Source: Staphylococcus pragensis (GTDB taxonomy: Bacteria > Bacillota > Bacilli > Staphylococcales > Staphylococcaceae). Taken from it: DNA of 64,000 bases. Shown here piece by piece: positions 8,737 through 16,737 of this stretch. Made by a program: the position numbers and the translations under genes. The stretch spans positions 372,001 to 436,000 of the forward strand of contig NZ_SRPJ01000001.1 in the NCBI RefSeq assembly GCF_004785665.1, read 5' to 3'. The notes under the pieces were generated by a model. It ran no database searches, was not told the origin of the DNA, and was given only the letters and a program-made list of their open reading frames with translations. Numbering within the stretch: position 1 is the stretch's first letter; every line of letters begins with the position of its first letter.

Positions 8737-8939
8737 ACCAAATCAAAGAAGAGGATATGACGTATAACGGAATGCAAAAGAATTTGGATAAAGTTGTTAA
8801 GCAAATGATAGAAAATGGTACACCTGCCGACCAAGTTCTAAAAATGCCGTTCTATTATATCCTACAAATATTAGATGAGCGTCATCTTAATACAGTTGAG
8901 ACTGATGAAAGAGCAGACGCTTTATTTGCAGCGTTATAG
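8374..8939 (+). CDS. Tail assembly chaperone, frameshifted long form (gpGT-like)
   Basis: Slipping back one base at A-AAA-AAG (8709-8715) keeps 114 residues of the short form and continues with V-Y-S-E-H-Q-L-N-Q from 8715, giving 188 residues ending at 8939. The -1 frame is open without a break from the slip site through the downstream reading frame, which has an ATG at 8757 but no good ribosome binding site. This is the classic gpG/gpGT arrangement. The extra domain recruits the tail-tube protein. Confidence 0.88.
8709..8715 (+). promoter_or_regulatory. -1 programmed frameshift site (A AAA AAG)
   Basis: In the zero frame the codons are ACA AAA AAG, so the heptamer A AAA AAG is in the canonical X XXY YYZ phase. 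It is seven codons before the zero-frame stop at 8734-8736, as usual for tail chaperone genes. Confidence 0.88.
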
Positions 8940-8970
8940 CCTTAGTCAGTGTGCTAAGGCTTATTTTTTA
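8938..8970 (+). terminator. Intrinsic terminator-like hairpin before the tape measure gene
   Basis: AGCCTTAG (8938-8945) pairs perfectly with CTAAGGCT (8954-8961), followed by a T-rich tract. The left arm overlaps the stop codon of the long chaperone form. Confidence 0.7.
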
Positions 8971-8999
8971 TATTCAAATTCAGAAAGGAGGGGCAATGA

Positions 9000-11900
9000 G
9001 TGGCTGAATCAAGATTTAAAGGTATGTCTATACTAATGAACATGCGTGATATTGGTGTAGATCGTACAATGAAACAAATGCGTAGTCAGTTTAAAACTTT
9101 AGATGCTGAAATGCGTCGTTCTACTAATAACTTCAAGCATTCTGAGAAAAGTATGCAATCTTTTCAAACAAGAACTAAAGAGCTAACTAAAGCTATTGAT
9201 GTAACTGAAAACTCTATGAAAGATATTTCAAATCAATTGAAAAAAATGAGTTTAGAGGAACAACGAACAAGTGTTGAAGCCGAGAAATTACGACAAGAAT
9301 ACAGTAAGCAACATAGAGCATTGCAAATGTATGAGCGTCAGTTGAATTCTACACAACAAGAAATGAAACAGTTCGGTTCTACGTCTAAGCAAGCTATCTT
9401 TTCAATCGAGAAAATTAACAACGTTCTAGGAACTATGAAACGTCAACTAAATGTAGCGAATATGGCTTTTCAACAAAGTGGTAAATCAACAAATTCTTAT
9501 AAAAATTATCTTAACCAATTAAATGGTGTTATACAAAAGCATCAAACCACTATTAGAGTGCTTGAAGGTCGGTATCAAAAAGTAGTTCGTGAACAAGGAG
9601 CTATGAGTAAAGAAGCGCTTGAGTTAAAAGAGAAAATTCTACAAGAAAAAAACTCACTTAAAACGTTAGATAACCAATATAAACAGACAACAGTTGAAGC
9701 TAAGCGCTTTGAGATGGAACAAAAAACTTTAACATCATCAATGACTGAGATAAGACAAAAAATTACTCAAGTTGCGCAATCTCTAAAAAATAGTATGACG
9801 CAATTCCGACTAAGTGGCCAAACTGCAGAAGCATACAAAGCTCATATTTCAGAGCTTAACAATAGTATGAAACAGCAGAAACTCATTGTTCAAAATTTAT
9901 CTAGACAATATGACTTTGCTAAGCGTCAATATGGCGCAACAAGTACAGAAGCTCAAAAGCATCAAACGGAGTTACTTCAAGAAAAACAAAAGTTAAAAGA
10001 AGTCGAATCACAAGTCAAAAATACAACACATGAATATAAACGATTTGAAATGGAACAAAAGACATTAACAATGTCTATGTCGCAAATCAAAGAGAAAATG
10101 ACTTCTGTTTCAAACTCTTTAAAACTTAGCTCTAATAATTTTAGATTAAGTGGCCAAAGTGCTAATGCTTATAAAACTCGTATCTCAGAATTAAATAGTA
10201 GCATGAAGCAACAACAATCCATCGTTCAAAGTCTATCTAGACAGTACGATTTTGCAAAAAGACAGTATGGTTCAACAAGTAAAGAAGCACAAGAGTTGAA
10301 TCTAAAATTAAGTGAAGAGCGTATTAAACTTAAAGATCTAAACATTCAACTTAATCAAACAACTCAAGCACATAATCGTTTAGAGATGGAACAAAATCAA
10401 GGTGTTTCATCTATGTCTCAAATTAGAGCTAAGATGTCACAATTCAACGACACATTAGCATTGTCTAGAAGCAATCTTGCAAGAGCTGGAGAGAGTGTTA
10501 AAGCTTATAAAGCGCATTTAGATACGTTAGGCAATAACATTTCTAAACAAAGAACTGTTTTACGTGAGTTAAGCGCTCAATACAAGCATGTAGCTAATGC
10601 GCAAGGTGAAAATAGTCAGGAAGCAAGAGAATTATCTAATGCAATTACTCAACAAAAAATTAAGTTAAATGAGCTTGAAGGAGAACTGAATCAAACAGCG
10701 CAAAGCTACAAAAAATTAGCACAAGAGCAAAAACAAGCTCAATATCTAAGTACTAGTGGTTTTGGAAAAGGTGTTCAAGCAGTAAATAAATATAAAGATT
10801 CTGTTAATAACGTTGGTTCGACAATGCGCAATGTTGGCTCTAACATGGGGTTATACTTTACTATGCCCGTTGTGGCTGGTTTTGGTGCAGCTGTTAAAAC
10901 AGGAGCAGACTTTGAACAACAAATGGCCAGAGTTGGCGCTATTGCAGGATCATCTAAAAATGATTTAAAAGCAATGAGTGACCAAGCAGTTGAATTAGGT
11001 GCTAAAACATCACTATCAGCTTCGGAAGTAGCGAAAGGCATGGAAGAATTAGCAGCGTTGGGTATGAATACTAACCAGATTATGAAAGCTATGCCTGGTG
11101 TTATTAGTGCGGCTGAAGCAAGTGGTTCAGATTTAGCAACAACAGCAACAATTATGGCTTCATCTTTAAACTCATTTAATTTAAAAGCTAGTGATTCAAG
11201 TCACGTAGCCGACTTGTTAGCTACTGCTGCAAATGACAGTGCAGCTGATGTTCAATACATGGGGGATGCATTAAAATATGCTGGTACACCTGCACATTCA
11301 TTAGGTGTTACGTTAGAAGATACATCTGCAGCTATAGAAGTAATGAGTAATAGTGGTCTTGAAGGTAGTCAAGCAGGTACAGCATTGCGTGCATCATTTA
11401 TTCGTTTAGCAAGTCCTACTAAAAAATCTAAAAAAGCTATGGATGAGTTAGGTTTATCCTTGACGGATTCAAAAGGTAAATTTGTTGGCATGCCTAAATT
11501 AATTGAAATGTTCCAGAATGGTTTAAAAGGCATGACCAAAGAACAAAAACTTGCATATGTAGCACAAATTGTTGGTACAGAAGCTGCAAGTGGTTTCTTA
11601 GCTTTAATTGATGCAGGTCCTGCAAAACTTAAAAAGTATAGTGACTCATTGAAAAACTCAAATGGTGCATCAAAAGAAGCGGCAGATAAGATGAAAGATA
11701 ATTTAAAAGGGTCACTTGAACAATTAGGTGGTGCTTTTGAATCACTAGGTATTACAATTGGAACCGCTTTTGCACCAATGCTAAGAGGGCTTGCTAAGGC
11801 AGTAACCTTCTTAGTAGAGAAGTTCAACAACATGCCAACACCATTGATTGTTTTAACTACGATATTTGTTGGTTTAGGTGCTGCAATAGGACCTTTACTG

Positions 11901-14900
11901 GTACTAACCGGAATACTAGCGCACAGTATTGTTGGTATCTCAGAAGCAGTTAAAGTATTAACAGCTACAGAAGGTGGACAAGCATTCTTTACTAAATTCG
12001 GTGCGAATATTAAAGGAATTCTACCTAAAATAGGTGGGTTGATTACTAAGATACCTTTAATAGGTGGACTGATGACTGCATTAACAGGACCAATAGGGAT
12101 AGCAGTTGCAGCTATTGCTGCAATAGGTGTAGCGTTTGTAGTTGCATATAAAAAATCAGAAACATTTAGAAATATTGTTAATTCTGTAATTAATCCTGTA
12201 AAAAACGCTTTTATAGGGTTATGGAATGTTATTAAACAATTTGGTGCTGGTATTAAAGCTGTATTTAGTAATGATACTGGTAAAGGATTAAACATCTTCA
12301 AAAAAATATTACCTGATGAAGCGGCTAAGCAATTCACGTCTACGTTATTAATGATACGTGGTGCTTATAATGATTTTATTAATTTTATAAAAACCACTTC
12401 AATGATAATTGGTGCTTTCTTCAAAACTTTTTGGAAACAAAATGGCGATACTATTATTGCAGCATTTACAGCTGTCAAAGTAGTAGTAGGAACAATACTG
12501 AGCACATTATTCAATAATATAATCAAACCTATTTTGTCAGGTATTAAAACTGCATTTTCAATAGTATTTGGCGGTATAAAACAAATTGTTATTAATATTT
12601 TCACAGCCATTAGACAAGTAGTCCAAGGTAATTTACTGTCTATACGTGGAATAATCAATATTTTTAAAGGCTTATTTACTGGCGACTTTTCTTTAATGTG
12701 GAAGGGAATTAAACAAGTTTTTAGTGGTGCACTTTTAACAATCAAAGGTATCTTACGTGCAACATTAGGCAACATGCTTATAATTATTCAAACACTAGGC
12801 AAACTGATGATTAATGCTTTCAAAATAACTTGGACAGTTATTAAAAATGTAGTGGTTGGTATTGTCCGAATTTTAGTAACAATAGTCAAAAGTTTATTTA
12901 CTTTATTGAAAAATGCAGTTATTGGAATTTTTAATGGTATTAAAGCTATCTCTGTTGCTATTTGGAACGGAATGAAAAACGCTGTGATTGCAATTGTTCG
13001 TGGTTGGATTGCTTTAACACGAAATAATTTTTCGCTTTTAAAAGGATTTTTCTCTGCATTATGGAATGCGATAAAAGCAATTTCTATACGTGTTTGGAAC
13101 GTAATAAAAAATTCAGTAATAGCAATTATACGAATTTTTGTTTCAACAATTAAGAGATCATTTACTGTTTTAAAAGCTTTCTTCACTTCTTTATGGAATG
13201 GAATAAAAACTGTAACTATCAGAGTATGGAATGCTATTAAAAATGGCGTTATTAATATTATTAAAGGTATGTATAACGGTATTCGAAAAATAATAGCTGG
13301 TTTGAAAGCCTTTATTACAAGAACTTGGACTGCTATTAAAAACACAACTGTAAAACTCGCTAAAGGTTTAAGCAATGGCGTTAAAAATGTATTTAATAGT
13401 TTGTCTAAAGTAACACGTAGTATCTTTAATAAGCTAAAAAACTTCATGTCTAACGTATGGCGTAACATAAAAAATACTACTGTCAAACTTGCTAAAGGTC
13501 TTTGGTCAGGAGTTAAAGGTGTATGGAATGCTCTATCACGATTTACACACCGTATATTCAATAAACTCAAGAACTTCATGAGTAGTGTTTGGCGTAATAT
13601 TAAAAACACAACAGTAAGGTTAGCTAAGGCGCTATGGTCTGGTGTTAAAAATATATTCAATAGCTTATATAACGGAACTAGAAGAATTTTTAATAAACTT
13701 AAAAACTTTATGAGTAATATTTGGCGTAACATCAAGAATACTACAGTAAGATTAGCGAAATCTCTATGGAGTGGTGTTAAAGGTACTTGGAATAGTTTGT
13801 CTCGTGGCACTCGTAACATTTTTAATCGAGTGAAAAGTTTCATGTCCAATACTTGGCGTAGCATCAAGAATACAACAGTTAACATGGCTAAAGGTTTATG
13901 GAATAGTGTCAGAAATACATTCAATAATATGAATGGTGGACTTAAAAACATTATTGGAAAAATCAAAGGTCATATTACTGGAATGGTTACAGCAGTTAAA
14001 AAAGGTTTGAATAAACTAATAGGTGGAGTGAACTGGGTAGCTGGAAAAATCGGTATGGATAAAATACCAAAGATTAAACTTCACACTGGTACAGAGAGTA
14101 CACACACTCAAAACTATGTGACTAACGGTAAATTAAACCGCGACACATTTGCTACTGTAGGCGATAAAGGTAAAGGTAATGGACCAGGTGGTTTCCGCCA
14201 TGAGATGATACGCTACCCTAATGGTAAAACGGCGATCACACCTAATAGAGATACAACGGCATTCTTACCAAAAGGTTCAACAGTTTATAATGGCGCTCAA
14301 ACGCATGCGATGTTAACACGACCACAATTTAGTATGGGTACAATACCTAAATTTGCTAAAGGGACTAAGAAAAAAGGTTTCTTTAGTAATGCAATAGATA
14401 CAGTTAAAGATGTTGCTGGTAACTTTGGTCAAGGTGTGAAAAACACTGCTCATAGTGCTGCAAAAGTAGGTAAAGAAAAAATTGGCGATGTAGCAGAGGT
14501 AGCAAAAGATGCCGTTAGTGATGCAATTGCTTTTGGTAAAGATATATTTGAATATATTGATAATCCAATGGAATTAATCAATAAAGTTATTGATAAATTC
14601 GGTGTCAATTTTGATTTTCTTAAAGGCGCGGAATTGCCATACAAACTTATGCAAGCCATGTTTAAAAAACTGAAAAACGGTGTTAAAGATTTAGTTAAAG
14701 GATGGCTTGAAGAAATGGGTGGTGGCGACGGTGGCTACCTATTCGATTATCCTATTTGGCAACGTTTTGGTCGCTATACAGGCGGACTATCATTCAATGG
14801 TGGTAACCACTATGGTATTGACTTTGGTATGCCAACCGGTACACCTATCTATGCCGTAAAAGGCGGTGTAGCTGATAGGGTTTGGACTGATTTTGGTGGT

Positions 14901-15887
14901 GGTAATTCAGTTCAAGTTAAAACTGGTGCAAACGAGTGGAATTGGTACATGCATTTATCCAAACAAATTGCTAAACAGGGTCAAAAAATACGGTCAGGTC
15001 AACTGATTGGTAAATCCGGAGCTACTGGTAATTTTGTTCGTGGAGCGCACTTGCACTTCCAATTAATGCGTGGTAGTCATCCTGGTAATGATACAGCTAT
15101 TGACCCAATGAATTGGCTTAAAAAATTAAAAGGTGGAGGCGGTTCTCCAAAAGCTGGAAGAAAATGGGCACCACAAATCAAACAAGCCTTACGAATGAAT
15201 GGGTTACCTACAACTTCAGAATATGTAAATGCATGGGCTAGACAAATTGACAGTGAAAGTTCTGGTAACCCTAGAGCAGTACAAGGTGGCTATGTAGATG
15301 CAAACACAGGAGGAAACGAAGCCAAAGGTTTAGTACAAGTTGCAAAACGTACATTCCAGTCAATGAAGTTCCCTGGACATGGTAATGTATTTAACCCGTT
15401 AGATAACTTACTAGCTGGTATCCATTGGGCTAAGTACAAATACGGTAAAAATATGTTGAGTGTTATCGGTCATGGTCATGGTTACGCCACAGGTGGATTA
15501 ATCAAATCAGCTGGTTGGTACAACATTGCAGAAGGTGGATATCCGGAATGGGTAATTCCTACCGATCCTGCTAGACGTAGTGACGCTATGAAGATGTTAG
15601 CACTTGCAGCACAAGATATAGATAAGAAAAGTAGCACTAGAGGAAATAAACGACCTAATAACTTAAAATCACCAAATAATCTTTATTCAAGTAATAATGA
15701 TGAATTATTACTACAAATGATTGAACAACAACAACAACAGATTAACTTGCTCATGGAGATAGCACGTAGCAATCGCGGAATAGAACAAAAAGATACAAAT
15801 GTATATTTAAATCCACGTGAACTTAATAAAAGTAATAATGAACAAGAAGCATTGAATATGAAAACTAAATTGATGGGAGGTAGGTAG
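9000..15887 (+). CDS. Tape measure protein with M23 peptidase and lytic transglycosylase domains
   Basis: A 2295-residue tail-length ruler. Residues 1 to about 590 are Gln/Lys-rich coiled coil with repeats of roughly 100 residues. The TP901-type core starts near GADFEQQMARVG (residue 634). Hydrophobic helices follow, then an 11-residue-periodic helical array (about 1318-1680). An M23 endopeptidase domain has H1937 and D1941 (HYGID) and H2017-x-H2019 (HLH), and a transglycosylase-like domain has E2086 in QIDSESSGNP. The last two should open peptidoglycan for DNA entry. The start is GTG at 9000, with GGAGG eight bases upstream. The length implies a long tail, roughly 0.15 nm per residue. Confidence 0.95.
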   Translation: MAESRFKGMSILMNMRDIGVDRTMKQMRSQFKTLDAEMRRSTNNFKHSEKSMQSFQTRTKELTKAIDVTENSMKDISNQLKKMSLEEQRTSVEAEKLRQEYSKQHRALQMYERQLNSTQQEMKQFGSTSKQAIFSIEKINNVLGTMKRQLNVANMAFQQSGKSTNSYKNYLNQLNGVIQKHQTTIRVLEGRYQKVVREQGAMSKEALELKEKILQEKNSLKTLDNQYKQTTVEAKRFEMEQKTLTSSMTEIRQKITQVAQSLKNSMTQFRLSGQTAEAYKAHISELNNSMKQQKLIVQNLSRQYDFAKRQYGATSTEAQKHQTELLQEKQKLKEVESQVKNTTHEYKRFEMEQKTLTMSMSQIKEKMTSVSNSLKLSSNNFRLSGQSANAYKTRISELNSSMKQQQSIVQSLSRQYDFAKRQYGSTSKEAQELNLKLSEERIKLKDLNIQLNQTTQAHNRLEMEQNQGVSSMSQIRAKMSQFNDTLALSRSNLARAGESVKAYKAHLDTLGNNISKQRTVLRELSAQYKHVANAQGENSQEARELSNAITQQKIKLNELEGELNQTAQSYKKLAQEQKQAQYLSTSGFGKGVQAVNKYKDSVNNVGSTMRNVGSNMGLYFTMPVVAGFGAAVKTGADFEQQMARVGAIAGSSKNDLKAMSDQAVELGAKTSLSASEVAKGMEELAALGMNTNQIMKAMPGVISAAEASGSDLATTATIMASSLNSFNLKASDSSHVADLLATAANDSAADVQYMGDALKYAGTPAHSLGVTLEDTSAAIEVMSNSGLEGSQAGTALRASFIRLASPTKKSKKAMDELGLSLTDSKGKFVGMPKLIEMFQNGLKGMTKEQKLAYVAQIVGTEAASGFLALIDAGPAKLKKYSDSLKNSNGASKEAADKMKDNLKGSLEQLGGAFESLGITIGTAFAPMLRGLAKAVTFLVEKFNNMPTPLIVLTTIFVGLGAAIGPLLVLTGILAHSIVGISEAVKVLTATEGGQAFFTKFGANIKGILPKIGGLITKIPLIGGLMTALTGPIGIAVAAIAAIGVAFVVAYKKSETFRNIVNSVINPVKNAFIGLWNVIKQFGAGIKAVFSNDTGKGLNIFKKILPDEAAKQFTSTLLMIRGAYNDFINFIKTTSMIIGAFFKTFWKQNGDTIIAAFTAVKVVVGTILSTLFNNIIKPILSGIKTAFSIVFGGIKQIVINIFTAIRQVVQGNLLSIRGIINIFKGLFTGDFSLMWKGIKQVFSGALLTIKGILRATLGNMLIIIQTLGKLMINAFKITWTVIKNVVVGIVRILVTIVKSLFTLLKNAVIGIFNGIKAISVAIWNGMKNAVIAIVRGWIALTRNNFSLLKGFFSALWNAIKAISIRVWNVIKNSVIAIIRIFVSTIKRSFTVLKAFFTSLWNGIKTVTIRVWNAIKNGVINIIKGMYNGIRKIIAGLKAFITRTWTAIKNTTVKLAKGLSNGVKNVFNSLSKVTRSIFNKLKNFMSNVWRNIKNTTVKLAKGLWSGVKGVWNALSRFTHRIFNKLKNFMSSVWRNIKNTTVRLAKALWSGVKNIFNSLYNGTRRIFNKLKNFMSNIWRNIKNTTVRLAKSLWSGVKGTWNSLSRGTRNIFNRVKSFMSNTWRSIKNTTVNMAKGLWNSVRNTFNNMNGGLKNIIGKIKGHITGMVTAVKKGLNKLIGGVNWVAGKIGMDKIPKIKLHTGTESTHTQNYVTNGKLNRDTFATVGDKGKGNGPGGFRHEMIRYPNGKTAITPNRDTTAFLPKGSTVYNGAQTHAMLTRPQFSMGTIPKFAKGTKKKGFFSNAIDTVKDVAGNFGQGVKNTAHSAAKVGKEKIGDVAEVAKDAVSDAIAFGKDIFEYIDNPMELINKVIDKFGVNFDFLKGAELPYKLMQAMFKKLKNGVKDLVKGWLEEMGGGDGGYLFDYPIWQRFGRYTGGLSFNGGNHYGIDFGMPTGTPIYAVKGGVADRVWTDFGGGNSVQVKTGANEWNWYMHLSKQIAKQGQKIRSGQLIGKSGATGNFVRGAHLHFQLMRGSHPGNDTAIDPMNWLKKLKGGGGSPKAGRKWAPQIKQALRMNGLPTTSEYVNAWARQIDSESSGNPRAVQGGYVDANTGGNEAKGLVQVAKRTFQSMKFPGHGNVFNPLDNLLAGIHWAKYKYGKNMLSVIGHGHGYATGGLIKSAGWYNIAEGGYPEWVIPTDPARRSDAMKMLALAAQDIDKKSSTRGNKRPNNLKSPNNLYSSNNDELLLQMIEQQQQQINLLMEIARSNRGIEQKDTNVYLNPRELNKSNNEQEALNMKTKLMGGR
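13324..13932 (+). repeat. 132-bp tandem repeats inside the tape measure gene
   Basis: Five successive copies of a 44-residue unit, each opening with a Trp (codons at 13326, 13458 and at 132-base steps) followed by a variant of IKNTTVKLAKGL. Each unit is itself four 11-residue helices' turns beginning with W, A, W/F and F. DNA copies have diverged at synonymous sites while the residues at fixed positions stay aromatic. Confidence 0.85.
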
Positions 15888-15889
15888 TT

Positions 15890-16723
15890 TTGCCATTTAC
15901 ACTTTTTAATCCAAATATGAATAAAATTTATTATCCAGTTGGCGTTGTGCCACTGGATTTTTTGTATTCAAGTATAGGTAAAGAAAGATATTCTTCAAAT
16001 AGAGAAGGCAAGCCTGGAAATATAGACTACGGCTTCGATTATAAAGATAGAGAGTTAACATTATCTTTCTTTTTAAAACATTTATATGGAGATCATGACG
16101 AGAAACTACTTAGAAGTGAGTTATATGGTTTACTAGATAGTTATCCTTACTTTTATGTCAGTGATGATAAATTACCAACTCGTATGCTAAAAATAGTAAT
16201 TAATGATTCATTCATGCCAGATCGTATAAACCTAAGTCCTTTTTCTAATTTAGAAGTTAAAGCTGAAATTACAGGTCATCCTTTCTTTATGAGTACCTAC
16301 ACGACACAAGAAATTGAACAATACGGATATACAGCAATAGTAGATAAATTTGGTTTAGCTGATAGGATTAATATGGATTTACCAAATTATTCCTTTACTA
16401 CCACTTCTTTTTCAGTATGGAATGGAGGCAACGTATGGATAGATTATAGGAATATGGATTTAAAAATCACAGTTAAAAATTTAAAGACAAACGGTAATTT
16501 TCAAATTCAAAACCTTACTACACAAGATACATTTATTTATAACGAAAAAATAGATGGTAAGGATTTAGTGTTAAATGGTCCTTTAATTTATGTAGGTGAT
16601 AACAATATGTTAAGAAAAACTAATCGACAATTTATTAGACTAGGACCCACAAAAAATGACTTCAAAATCATTAATGGAACATTTGATAGTATCGATTTTG
16701 ATTTTAGATATCATTTCAAATAA
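15890..16723 (+). CDS. Distal tail protein (Dit)
   Basis: A 277-residue baseplate hub protein of the siphovirus tail family, located immediately after the tape measure as is usual for Dit. It forms the hexameric ring that joins the tube to the tip. The start is TTG at 15890, two bases after the tape measure stop, with GGGAGG nine bases upstream; no closer ATG fits. The C-terminal half is beta-rich, consistent with a galectin-like fold. Confidence 0.8.
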   Translation: MPFTLFNPNMNKIYYPVGVVPLDFLYSSIGKERYSSNREGKPGNIDYGFDYKDRELTLSFFLKHLYGDHDEKLLRSELYGLLDSYPYFYVSDDKLPTRMLKIVINDSFMPDRINLSPFSNLEVKAEITGHPFFMSTYTTQEIEQYGYTAIVDKFGLADRINMDLPNYSFTTTSFSVWNGGNVWIDYRNMDLKITVKNLKTNGNFQIQNLTTQDTFIYNEKIDGKDLVLNGPLIYVGDNNMLRKTNRQFIRLGPTKNDFKIINGTFDSIDFDFRYHFK

Positions 16724-16737
16724 AGGAGAACGATAAA

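Noticed and set aside
8757..8939. Separate 60-residue gene before the tape measure
   Set aside because: It lacks a ribosome binding site and is read in the -1 frame of the chaperone gene through the slippery site, so it is the extension of the long form.
11369..12337. Second long antisense frame (322 codons) opposite the tape measure
   Set aside because: Shadow of the Ala/Gly-rich TP901 core. No start signal and no known motif.
13324..13932. CRISPR-like repeats
   Set aside because: The 132-base repeats are coding, degenerate at synonymous positions and lack spacers. No CRISPR array or cas gene is seen in the window.
12788..13966. Long antisense open frame (392 codons) opposite the tape measure
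   Set aside because: It arises from the repetitive, helix-coding plus strand. It has no ribosome binding site and its translation is a low-complexity Leu/Phe/Val mixture.
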